This document shows, piece by piece, positions 36,257 through 48,700 of a stretch of DNA of 64,000 bases. The notes below the pieces were generated by a model. That model was not told the origin of the DNA and did no database searches. It saw only the letters and a list, made by a program, of their open reading frames with translations. Each line of letters begins with the position of its first letter. The stretch's first letter is position 1. Made by a program: the position numbers and the translations under genes. This stretch comes from Coptis chinensis (taxonomy: Eukaryota; Streptophyta; Magnoliopsida; Ranunculales; Ranunculaceae): the NCBI GenBank assembly GCA_015680905.1, contig CM027378.1:108335501-108399500 (forward strand). The letters are read 5' to 3'.

Positions 36257-36304
36257 GTCGATTTCTCTCAAAAAAAATTTTTTTTTTTTTTTTTTTTATT
36301 CACC

Positions 36305-36916
36305 ATGACGGTTAAAGAACTTGAGGAGATTACAGGAAGACATGCGGATACCCTTGCCACCCACACCACCACGCTCGGCAATCACACCACCCTCCTCAAC
36401 GATCTCACCACAAACATGCAGCTCCTGCTTGATAGGGTTGATAATCCTAATCCTATTCCGCTAAACCCTCATCAACGACTTCAACAGCAGCACAATATCC
36501 AGGGACGACCACTTCGCCTGGATTTTCCCCGCTTTGAAGGAGAGGAACCTGAAGGATGGATTTTTCAAGTGGAACAGTTTTTTAGTTTGAATCCTATGGC
36601 TCCTGCGCAACAGGTCATCATGGCCTCTATTCATCTCCGTGGAGAAGCAGTCGCTTGGTACAGGTGGCTCCATAATTCGATGGGAGATTTAACGTGGAAT
36701 CAATTTTCTAGGGCCCTTTGTAAACGATTCGGTTCGAGAAAAAATCTGGATCCTATGAGTGCAATATCTAAATTGGTGCAAACAGGTACAGTCTCTGCCT
36801 ATATCTCACAATTTGAAACAATGGTTAACTTGGTTCCGGATTTACAAGAGGCTCACCAAGTCAGTCTGTTCCTTTCGGGACTAAGAATCGATGTCTGGGC
36901 GGTGTCCGTCTTCTAA
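36305..36916 (+). pseudogene. Retrotransposon gag, frameshifted
   Basis: From ATG 36305 the frame encodes an N-terminal coiled region and then the Retrotrans_gag domain (RLDFPRFEGEEPEGWIFQVE, AVAWYRWLH, FSRALCKRFG, YISQFETMVNLVPD). A frame change near 36900, just after the gag core (LSGLRIDVW), ends the frame prematurely at 36916. The remaining gag C-terminus with a damaged zinc knuckle continues in another frame. Confidence 0.85.
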
Positions 36917-39900
36917 CACCTACAAGTTTGTCCCATGCTTTTGAGTTAGCATTGTGTCAAGAGGACGCACTAGTGGCTACTAAGTCGTTCCATGCAACAA
37001 CCAATCCCTATCGCCAATATACCAAACACCCCAACCCGACCAATACCCCTAAACCTAACTCCTCGAATCCTTCGCTGCCAACGGGAGTTAAACGCCTTTC
37101 ATGGGTTGAAAGCGAGAAAGCACGGAGAAAAAAGGCCTTTGTTTTAAGCGTGATGAAATTTATAAGCCGGGCCATCGCCAGTATGACAACTCAATTGCTG
37201 CTCTTGGATGCGTACTCACCGAGCAAGACCAAGAGGGTTTCAACGATGATCAACGATCCCAGGACCAAGAAGACATCATTCAAGTATCTCGCATGCGCCG
37301 AGGGATCATTTGGGTCTAGCACAATGCGCACCTCAGCGATAATTAAGCATACACCTCTATCAGTGCTCGTCGAGTCAGGATCAACTCACAATTTCATCCA
37401 TCCGGCAAAGACTTCGCCGTTGTGTGGTCCGTCTATCACCGGTTATGCCACACTCCAAGTAATGATCGCAGATGGTGGATATTTACCAAGTAACGGCGTG
37501 TGTTCGTGCGTTAAAGTAGAAGTGCAAGGATTTAGTTTCACCACGAATTTCACAGTGCTTGCTATCAAAAGTTGCGACATTGTGCTTGGCACACAATGGC
37601 TTCGCATTACTAGGGTCAGTATACAATGGGACTTTGGGCGCTTAGTTATGAAATTCTCTGCTAATAACCAAGTCTTTACAATAATGGGTAATGGTTCCCC
37701 ATTGGTCAAGCTCATCGACTCTCCAACAATGACAAAGGCTATCCAAAGAAGAGAAACAAGTATACCTACTTTCCTTGGGCCGACCGGTTACTTATTCAAT
37801 CGCGGGAGCATCTCGAAAATTCATCTACAACCACATCGGTATCCCTACAAAGCTTACTTCTTTAATTTGTCGATATATTTGGAGTCCCACGAGCTTACCA
37901 CCTCCTCGAACACATGACCACCGCGATACCCTCCAACCAAATTCCTCACCGTCGATTGTCGGACCATACGGATATCCTCACTTTCAAAAAGCCGAAATCG
38001 AAAAAATTGTTAAAGAACTCCAATTGTCGTTTTATTCGACCTAGCTCCGGCCGTTCTCTTCACCCGTTTTACTAGTCAAGAAAAAGACGGTTCATGGCGC
38101 TTTATCGTTGATTATAGAGCCCTTAGTGCCATCACAATCAAAGATTGTTTTCCAATTCCAGTTGGGACGAAGTTATTGGATGAACTTCACAATGCCACAA
38201 TATTTTCTAAACTTCGACTTAAGGGTGGCTATCATCTAATTCGGTACATGATGGTGACATTCCTAAGACAAAGATTTAGGACCCATGATGGACACTATGA
38301 ATTCTTAGTCATGCCCTTTGGCCTCTCTAATGCCCCAAAGAACATTCCAAAGCTTGATGAACGAGTTGTTTCGTCCCCTATCTTCGACCGGTTAAGTATT
38401 GGTTTTCTTTGATGACATATTGGTATATAGCAAGAACGAGTCTCACATGTGCTACACCTCCGCAAAAGTATTGGAAATATTGCGGACACAAAACTATTTG
38501 TCAACGATCTAAGTGTTCGCTCGAAAAAACCCTCTATTGCCTATCTTGGGCACATTATAGATGCAACCGTGTCTCCGCTGACAAAGGAAAAAGATTAACG
38601 CAGTGACTTCATGGCCACTTCCGTCCAACATCAAAGAATTACGTGGGTTCCTCGGGTTGACAGGGTACTATAGAAAATTCGTAAAGGACTATGGCAAGAT
38701 TAGCGGCCCTCTCACTCAGCTGCTTAAAAAGGATTCATATGAATGGAGTCCCAGAGCCACCGCATTTAACGACCTCAAACTTGCTCTGACAACAACCCCA
38801 GTGTTGGCATTACCAGATTTTACCATGGACTTCTATATTGAATGTGATGCTTCAGGACATGGTTTGGGTGCAGCTTTAATGCAAAAGGGCAGGCCACTTG
38901 CTTATTTCAGTAAGGCATTAGCAGGAAGAAATCTGTCTCTACCTATCTACGACAAGGAAATGCTGGCAGTCATTGCCGCGGTACAAAAGTGGAGACCCTA
39001 CCTGCTGGGACGCCATTTCAAGATCTTCACAGACCATAGAACGTTGAAATACTTCAACGAGCAACGATTAAATTCGTTAGAGCAGCAAAAGTGGGTATCC
39101 AAACTTTTAGGATATGATTATGAGATATGTTTCCGCCCTGGCAAGCACAATCAATCTGCCGATGCTTTGTCAAGGTTCCCTCAAGTCAGTGAAGTACTTG
39201 CACTCTCCGGCCCTATACTGGACAGTTTGACAGAAATAGCAACAGAATGTTCTTCCCACCCTGCCATGCAAGCCTTAATAGACGCCATCACGCGAGATCC
39301 ATCTTCACGTAAGTTCTTCACTTATGAGGCTAACACCTTGCGCTATAAAGGACGATTGGTAGTAGCCCCCCATTCTCAGTGGTGTAACAAATTGCTAGAA
39401 TAATTCCATGCCTCTCCTGCAGCAGGACACTCTGGGTTTCTACGGACCTACAAGCGACTTCAAACAAGTTTTTTCTGGCACGGAATGAAGACTTCAATTA
39501 AAGCTTTTATTGCTCGTTGTGATATTTGTCAACGAAACAAGGCAGAATCCGTGGCTCCTCCAGATTACTTAACCCACTACCGATTAGACGAAGATGTTTG
39601 GATCGACCTATCTATCTATGGACTTCATCGAAGGTCTACCTCGCTCGCCGCAACAAAACAGTCATTCTTGTGGTGGTTGACGTGCTCTCTAAATATGCTC
39701 ATTTTAGCGCCATTGCCCATCCCTATACTGCAAGCAAGATTGCTGAGATTTTTGTTCGAGACATTGTCAAGCTTCATGGACCTCCGAGGTCAATTGTAAG
39801 TGATCGTGACCCTATATTTATAGGTAATTTTTGGGAGTCTTTTTTCTCGTTACAAAACACAAAGTTGTGTCACAGCTCAGCATATCACCCACAATCTGAC

Positions 39901-40650
39901 GGTCAAACAGAGGTAACAAATAGGATTTTGGAATGCTACCTAAGATGTTTCGCAGGTGACAGACCATCTACTTGGGTTACATTTCTTCCCTGGGCAGAAT
40001 GGTGGTATAATTCTACCTATCAGGCTACAATCAAGATGACTCCGTTTGAAGCAGTTTATAGCAGAACTCCGCCTTCGATTCTACAAAGACATTCCGGCAA
40101 ACCGCCGTTCATGCAAAGAGACGTAAACCTACGTAGCAGAGATGACACCTTGAGGATTCTAAAGAAAAATATGATTGCAGCTCAAGAGCGTATGAAGATT
40201 TTGGCAGACACCAAGCGAACAGAACGCAAGTTTGATTTAGATGACTGGGTCTACTTAAGATTACGTAAGTATAGGCAAACAACTGCTGCCTCTCAAGCTT
40301 ATACTAAACTATCTCCAAAGTTTCACGGACCATTTAAAATTATCCGAAAATTGGAGCAAAGGGCATACAAATTACGCTACCATCGGGTTGCAAGATTCAT
40401 CCAGCTTTTCATGTCTCTTTATTAAAGAGGTCCTTGGGGCAAATCAACCTATTTCGGATGACCGCGCCGGCCGCCGACAAGTATAACTTGGATTCCACAC
40501 CAAATTTTAGAGACGCGCAGCTCACTAATGAAGGTACAATGGAGTGGTTAGTGCAATGGGAAGGATTTTCATCGACGAGGCTACTTGGGAAGATTCTTCC
40601 CAACCGATGCAGCGTTTTCCCTCGGCTTAAGCCTTGCGGTCAAGCCTTGT
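36917..40650 (+). pseudogene. Retrotransposon pol (protease, RT, RNase H, integrase, chromodomain), broken
   Basis: The protease region has LVESGSTHNFI, where the family has Asp in place of the Glu. The RT (about 37940-38600) is scrambled by frameshifts and stops: FSKLRLKGGYH replaces the usual FSKLDL motif, although VFFDDILVYSK survives in another frame. RNase H (38603-39403) is continuous, with LRGFLGLTGYYRKFVKDYG and YIECDASGHGLGAALM. A TAA at 39401-39403 precedes the integrase HHCC finger. The integrase core keeps DDE residues (VVDVLSKYAHF, SDRDPIF, GQTEVTNR). A chromodomain piece (EWLVQWEGFSST) ends it after one more frameshift. Confidence 0.88.
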
Positions 40651-40664
40651 TTGTAGAGCGGGGA

Positions 40665-40992
40665 TGTTGAGACACCAACTCCAGCTGCCAGACCATTCAC
40701 CAGACAGACAGCTAGAGCTCTACGCGCATCACACACCTATGTGTCCTAAGAGTTTATTTTAAGTAAATTACTATTTATAGAATATTGTTGAATATTGTTT
40801 CCTAGTTATAGTAGGAAACTGTTAGGGTTTGGACCAATATATAAAGGTCGTAGGATTGTTCTTGAAGGGGAATTGAATTCATATTATAGAAAAGGGTAGT
40901 TTTAGTCTCTAATCAAAAGACTATTGGTAGATGATCACTAATCAAAGGATCAATTTGAATTAATATTTAGACTCAAGAACTGAGTCTCATCA
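40665..40992 (+). repeat. Right LTR of the Reina-like element
   Basis: 328 bp, nearly identical to the left LTR, preceded by a weak purine-rich tract AGAGCGGGGA that would prime plus-strand synthesis. Confidence 0.92.
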
Positions 40993-40997
40993 GAAAG

Positions 40998-41394
40998 CTT
41001 ACCGAATATATATATACAGTAGAGAGAAAATAGTGGATTTTGGTATCCAGACTCAAGTTATGAAATATTGAAATGAAATTTCGTCCCCAAGAGGGCTAGC
41101 TCGTTAGCTTTCCTCATCATTTGACTATCTAATCAAGCAGAATATGCAAGGGAAAACAATTTTAGGATGCAAAAAGGAAAAAGAAAATAAAAAAGAAAAA
41201 AATTAATTAGCAAAGGAGAAGAAGGAAAATCCAATATATATGTAATAATAAAATTTCAGGCATGACCTGACATATTGACATTATTAGTCATATTGCTCAA
41301 CTCATATCTTTTTTGCAAAAATAATTACTTTCGGAAGGGATCACTTTGAAGCAAATCCATACAATTTCATCAGAATCCAAATTGACTTCTACTA
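40998..41394. other. Short spacer
   Basis: 397 bp of host sequence between the LTR element and the first Helitron. No feature is seen. Confidence 0.5.
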
Positions 41395-44300
41395 TCTATA
41401 TACTAAAACAGAGACCTTTAAAGGAGGATTTTCTCTCTCCTATGTGTCACTCTAATATGAGAGTTAGATTTTTCTCTATCCTATGTGGCACTATAATATG
41501 AAAGATAGTATTTTCTAATAGCCTACAATCCTACCTACATTGAACCTCTTTGGAGAGTTTGAGTGTATTTCTAATTCTTATATTTGGAGCTTTTTGGAGA
41601 GTTTGAGTGTATTTCTAATTCTTATATTTGGAGAGTTTGAGTGTATTGTCAATTCTTATATATTTGATAAAATTAAAAAAAAAAATGCTAAAAAATAGGT
41701 GATTTGTAGAATGTAATTTCATATTACAAATCAAACACTTTTATTGTTCTAATTTTTATATATTTGATCAAATAAAAAAATTGCTAAAAAATAAGTGATT
41801 TGTAGAAACTAATTCCATATTACAAATCATACAATTTTAGTGTCTATGAGACTATGATAAAACACCGACTTATTTCGAATATATCTTTAACACGTAACAA
41901 TTATACTAAAAATAACATCACAAAATATATAATAGAAAATGAAAAAAAAAATAACGACAAATCAATAATGACAAATATTTTAAAATATGTATAATATTGA
42001 ATGAAACTAACGTAAAAAAAAAAAAAAAAAAAAATGGGGAACCAAAAACTGGATGCAAATGTATCGAACTAACCTCAAATAATATTTAACGGAAAATCGA
42101 AAACTGGATGCAAATACAAGCATTAAACTAATCTTAAAAATTAATTAATAGAAAATCGGAATATGGATACAACTACATTAAACTAACCTCAAAGAATAAT
42201 TAACAAAAAATCAAAACTTGGATGCAAATACATCAAACTAACATTAAAAAATAATTGTCATAAAATCGGAAACTGGATGCAAATACATTGAGCTAACCCT
42301 CAAAGATTAAATTAACAGGAAATCGGAAATTGAATACAACTGCATTGAACTAACCTCAAAGAAAAATTAATTATAAATTAGAAACATAATGCAAATGCGT
42401 GGAACTAATCTTAAAAAATAATTAACGGGAAATCGGAAACTATATGCAAATACAACTTTATCAAATAATAAACGAGAAATCAGAAATTGGATGCAAATAC
42501 ATTAAATTAATCTCACATAATAATTAAAGAGAAATCAAAAACTGGATGCAAATGCATCGAACTGACCTTGAAGAACAATTAACAGGAAATTGGAAATTGG
42601 ATGCAAATGTATTAAACTAACCAAAAAAAAAATTAACGATAAATCGAAACCTGGATGCAACGGCATTGAATTGATCTCAAAAATAAATAACGAGAATTGG
42701 AAATTGGATGCAACTGCATTAAACTAACCTCAAAATATAAATAACGGAAAATCAGAAACTGGATGCAAATGCATTGAACTAATCTCAAAACATAGTTGGG
42801 TTATATGTTGTGGGAATGTCTCGATAAATATAGTTTTGTATTTAAAATGGTGTTTATCTTATCTCTTTTCGTATTCAAGTAGCTTCAATATATATGAACT
42901 TCGCTTTATTAGGCAATCTCATAAAACATCAATCAAACTTCTATTATTAAACAACAAAATGAAGTTGAAGGATTTTATCAAATGCAAGTTTTTTTAATGG
43001 AGAGTGAGGTTTTCACGTTATAAGAAATTTGGTTTAGTGATAAATATAATATTAATATATAATAGTTCGCATATTTGCAAATATTTTTCAGAATAATTAA
43101 TATAACAACACCCGTTCGTAGATAATCTTTGAAGATCGATTCCATATAGTGAGTCATGCATAATTTAAAGAATAATTAACTGGAAATCGAAAACTGAATA
43201 ATCTTCGATGATCCCACATAGTAAATTAAGCATAATTTACTTTTTATGTCATGTTTGCAATGACACTACAGATGGATCAGTAGAACTTGGTTTTACACAC
43301 CACATTAGATAATTATAAGAAAATCGAAAACTGGATTCAAATACATAACTGAGCTCAAAGAGTAATTAACGGGAAATTAGAAACTTTATACAAATTACAT
43401 TAAACTAACGATAGAGAATAATTAATGGGAAATTAGAAATTGGATGCAAATCTTTGAAAAATATTTAACGAAAAATCGGAAATAGTATGCAAATACATCA
43501 AACAAACCTCAAATAACAATTAATGGAAAACCAAAAACTTGATGCAAATGCATTGAACTTAACTCAAAAAATAATAAACAAAAAATAAAAAACTGAATGC
43601 AACTGCATTGAACTAACCTCATAGAATAATTGGTGGGAAATTGGAAACTAAATGCAAATGCATTGAAATAACCTCAAAGAATAGTTAACGGGAAATCAGA
43701 AACCGGATATAATTGTATCGAACTAACCTCAAAGCATAAATAATCAGAAACTAGATGCAGATGCATTGAACTAACCTTAAAGAGTTATTAACGGGAAATT
43801 GAAAACTGGATCCAAATGCAATGAAGTAATCTCAAAGACTAATTAACGAAACATTGAAAAATGGATGAAACCGCACTGAACTAACCTTAATGAATAATTA
43901 ACGGGAAATTATAAATTTGATGTAACTGCATTGAACTAACCTCAAAAAATAATTAATGGGAAATTGGAAACTTGATGCAAATGCATTGAACTAATCTAAA
44001 AAAACAATTAACATAAAATCGGAAATCGGATGCAACTGCATTGAACTAACCTCAAAGAATAATTAACGGAAAACCAAAAACCGGATGCAATTGCATTAAA
44101 CTAAAATCGAGATTAACTAATGGAAAATAAAAATTGGATGCAAATGCATTGAAATAACCTCAAAAATAGTTAACTAGAAATCGAAGTCGGATGTAACCGC
44201 ATCGCGACTAACCTCAAAGCATAAATGTCCACTTTTTAGCCTTCTCACATGAATAATTACGAATAATTAGGAACCCAAAACGAAAGTGAATTTATAAAAC

Positions 44301-45742
44301 AGACCCTTACATATATGTAAACCGTATAGAAATTGTAAACTATCGAACTAACCTAGAAAAACAATTAATAGGAAATCGTAAACCTGGATACGATGTATTA
44401 AACTAACCTCAAAGAGTAATTAACGGAGATTGGAACATGGATGCAAATACAATGAACTAATCTCAAAAGACTAATTAACTAAACATCGAAAATTGATGCA
44501 ACCTGCATTGAATTAACCTTAATGAATAACTAACTGGAAATCATAAAGTGAATACAATTGCAGACCAACTAACCTCAAATAATAATTAACAGAAAATTAG
44601 AAACTTGATGCAACTGCATTGAACTAGCCTTAAAGAATAATTAATGAAAAATTAGAAAATGGATGCAACATACTACATTAAACTAATCTCAAAGAATATA
44701 TAATTAATGGAAAATAAAAAACTTGATGCAAATGCATTGAACTAATAACCCTAAAACATATTTGTATTATATGTAGAGAGAATAAATGTCTCGACAAATA
44801 TAGTTTTGCATTTTAAATAGTATTTATTATAATTTTTTTTATTGTGATTGGGAATGTCTTTCTATTCAAGCATCTTCAATATTATTTTAGTCACATTGGA
44901 CATTCTCACAAAACTTTAATCAAACTTATATTATTAAACCTAACAATAAAAAGAAGTCGATGAGTTTTATCAAGGTTTGGTGCTTCCTTTTTATAGAGAA
45001 TGGTGCAAGAAATTTAAATGAGTAATTAATATAATTTTTATTTTTTCATAGTTATGCATAGTTGCTAATATTTTTTAGAATAATTTAATATAATGACACC
45101 CGTTCATAGGACACGTTCATGTGATAAATCTTTTCAAATGAGAGTAGTGTATTTTTTGATGATATGAAAATAATCAATCTGTTTTAGTGATTTGTACACA
45201 TTAGTACATAAGCTGAATGGTGATGATTTACATCTAAATCACCATAAATCTAATAAAACTATTATACAAGCTAGATTAAGTTTAAGATAATTCTATTTGA
45301 AAATTATGGATTAATATTCTAAACCATAAAGTGAAAAGGTTATCTCAATTTAATCCCTTAGTTTCCAAGTACTTATACACCATAATCATTGCTCATTAAC
45401 ATATTTCGGTTTATTTTCAATAAAAATATATTCGATTCAAAAATTTGCAGCTAAATCACTATAAATCTAAAAAACTATTATACAAGCTAGACCGAAGTTT
45501 AAGATAATTCTATTTAAAAATTACGGATTAATATCCTAAACCACAAAGTGAATATGCTATCTCAATTTGATCCCTTAGTTTCCAAGTACTTATGCACCAT
45601 AATCGCTCATTAACGATTTTTGATTTATTTTTAATAAAAATATATTCTCGATTCGAAAATTTGTGTGAGACATTTTTTTGTAAAAGCTTTTTCAGCACAC
45701 AAAATATTTAATAGATCCCGGCGATGCCCGTCCAAAATCTAG
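41395..45742 (+). mobile_element. Non-autonomous Helitron, copy 1
   Basis: Starts TCTATATACTAAAACAGAG after an A and ends CCAAAATCTAG, the TC...CTAG ends of a plant Helitron. It encodes no Rep/helicase. The interior is minisatellite-like, with units of about 50-60 bp (typical core GGATGCAAATGCATTGAACT). These lie in blocks at about 42030-42790, 43320-44240 and 44340-44760, separated by spacers that share ATGTCTCGA-AAATATAGTTTT. Near the 3' end a segment of about 220 bp is duplicated (45230-45670). The 3' hairpin is degraded. The next Helitron starts at the very next base. Confidence 0.88.
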
Positions 45743-48700
45743 TCTATATACTAAAGCAGAGACCTTTAAAAGGAGAATTTTCTCTCCTATGTGGCACTCT
45801 AATATGAGAGTTAGCTTTTTCTATCCTATGTGGCACTTTAGTATGAAAGATAATATTTTCTAATAGCCTATAATCCCAATGATATTGAACATCTTTATAC
45901 AGTTTTAGTGTATTTCTAATTCTTGTATTTATTTGATCAAATTCCAAATAATTTGATCAAATAAAAAAAAATTGCTAAAAAAATAGGTGATGTGTAGAAA
46001 GTAATTTCCTATTACGAATCAAACACTTTTAGTGTTCCAATTATTATATATTTGATCAAATAAAAAAAATTGCAAAAAAATAAGTGATTTATAAAAACTA
46101 ATTCCCTATTACAAATCATACAATTTTAGTGTCTATGATAAAACACCGACTTATTTCAAATATATCCTTAACATGGCTCAAAACATAGTTAAAAACAATT
46201 ATACAAAAAATAACATCACAAAATATATAATAGAAAATGAAAAAAAAAATAACGGCAAATCAATAATGTCAAATATTTTAAAATATATATAATATTGATT
46301 GAAACTAATGTAAAAAAAAACAATTAATGGGGAACTGAAAACTGGATGCAAATGCATCGAACTAACCTCAACGTAACTAATATTTAACGGGAAATCGGAA
46401 ACTGGATGCAAATGCAAGCATTAAACTAATCTTAAAAAGTAAATAATAGAAAATCGGAATATAGATAGAACCGCATTAAACTAACCTCAAAGAATAATTA
46501 ACTGAAAAATTAAAACTTGGATACAAATATATCAAACTAACATCAAAAAATAATTGTCAGAAAATCGGAAATTAGATGCAAATGCATTGAGCTAACCCTC
46601 AAAGATTAAATTAACAGAGAATCAGAAACTAGACGCAGCTGCATTGAACTAATTTTTTAAAAAAAATAATTATAAATTGGAAACATAATGCAAATGCGTG
46701 GAACTAATTTTAAAAAATAATTAACGGGAAATCGAAAACTGGATGCAACTCCACTAACTAATCTAAAAAAAATAAATTGGACGAAAACCTCCGTAAATAA
46801 TTAACGGAAAATCAGAAACTGAATGCAAACTCATTGAATTAACCTCAAACAATAATTAACGGAAAATCGGAAACTAGATGAAAATGCGACTTTATTAAAT
46901 AATAAATGAGAAATCGAAAAATGGATGCAAATGCATTAAACTAATCTTACAAAATAATTAATGGGAAATCAGAAACTAGATGCAAATGCATTGAATTGAC
47001 CTCAAATAATATAACAATTAACAACAAAAAATTGGAAATTGGATGCAAATGTATTGAACTAACCGAAAAGAATAATTAACAAGAAATCAGAAACTAGATG
47101 CAACTGCATTGAACCGATCTCAAAAATAAATAACGGAATTGGAAATTGGATGCAAAATCGCATTGAACTAACCTCAAAATATAAATAACAGAAAAATCAA
47201 ACCTGAATGCAAATGCATTGAACTAACCTCAAAACATAGTTGGGTTATATGTTGTGGGAATGTCTCGATAAGTATAGTTTTGCATTTAAAATGGTATTTA
47301 TCTTATCTCTTTCCGTATGATTGTGAACTCCTTGCTATTCAAGTAGTTTCAATATATATGAACTTCGCCTTATTAGGCAATTTTACAAAACTTCAATCAA
47401 ATTTCTATTATTAAACAACAAAATGAAGTTGAAGGATTTTATCAAAGGTGAGTTTTTTTTTTAATGGAGAGTGAGGTTTTCACGTTATAAGAAATTTGGT
47501 TGAGTAATTAATATAATATTAATATATAATAGTTATGCATATTTGCAAATATTTTTCAGAATAATTAATATAACAACACCCATTCGTAGATAATCTTTGA
47601 AGATTCCACGTAGTGAGTTATGCATAATTTAAAAAATAATTAACAAGAAATCGGGAACTGAATAATCTTCGATGATCCCATGCACATAGTAAATTAAACA
47701 TAATTTACTTTTTATATCATGTTTGTAAGGACACTACATATGGATCAATAGAAGTTGGTATTATACACCACATTAGATAATTATAAGGAAATCAGAAACT
47801 GGATTCAAATACATAACTGAGCTCAAAGAGTAATCAATGGGAAATTAGAAACTTTATGCAAATTGCATTAAACTAACGACAGAGAGTAACTAACGGGAAA
47901 TTAGAAATTGGATGCAAATCCTTGAAAAATATCTAATGGAAAATCGGAAACAATATGCAAATACATCAAAGAAACCCCAAATAATAATTAATGAAAAACC
48001 GGAAACTGGATGCAAATGCATTGAACTTAACTCAAAAAATAATTAACAGAAAATCAAAAATTGAATGCAACTGCATTGAACTAACCTCATAGAATAATTG
48101 GTGGAAAATCAGAAACTAAATGCAAATGCATTGAAATAACCTCAAAAGAATAGTTAACGGACATCGAAACCGGATATAATTATATCGAACTAACCTAAAA
48201 GCATAAATAATAAAAACTAGATCTTGGATGTATTGAACTAACCTTAAAGAGTTATTAATGGAAAATCGAAACCGGATCCAAATGCAATAAACTAATCTCA
48301 TAGACTAATTAACTAAACATTAAAAAATGGATGAAACTGCATCAACTAACCTAAATGAATAATTAACGGAAATTATAAATTTGATGTAAATGCATTGAAC
48401 TAACCTCAAAAAAATAATTAACGGAAATCGAAACTTGATGCAAATGCATTGAACTAACCTCAAAGAACAATTAACATAAAATCGAAAATTGGATGCAACC
48501 GCATTGAACTAATCTCAAAGAATAATTAACGGAAAAAACTAAAAATTGATGCAACTGCATTAAACTAAAATTAGAGATTAACTAACGAGAAATCCAAAAT
48601 TGGATGCAAATGCATTGAAATAACCTCAAAAAATAGTTAACTAGAAATCGAAAAGTCGGATGTAACTGCATTGACCGACCTCAAAGCATAAATGTTCACT

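Larger units (their letters stand above)
35912..40992 (+). mobile_element. Complete Gypsy chromovirus (Reina-like) LTR retrotransposon
   Basis: Two 328-bp LTRs (35912-36239 and 40665-40992) begin TGTTGAGACACC and end CTCATCA. The 5-bp target duplication GAAAG is exact (35907-35911 and 40993-40997). The LTRs differ at only two sites by my reading (36178/40931 and 36203/40956), so insertion is recent. A Met-tRNA-type primer site follows the left LTR. The order gag, protease, RT, RNase H, integrase, chromodomain identifies a Gypsy chromovirus. Short LTRs and a total of 5.08 kb fit the Reina clade. Coding is broken in several places. Confidence 0.92.
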
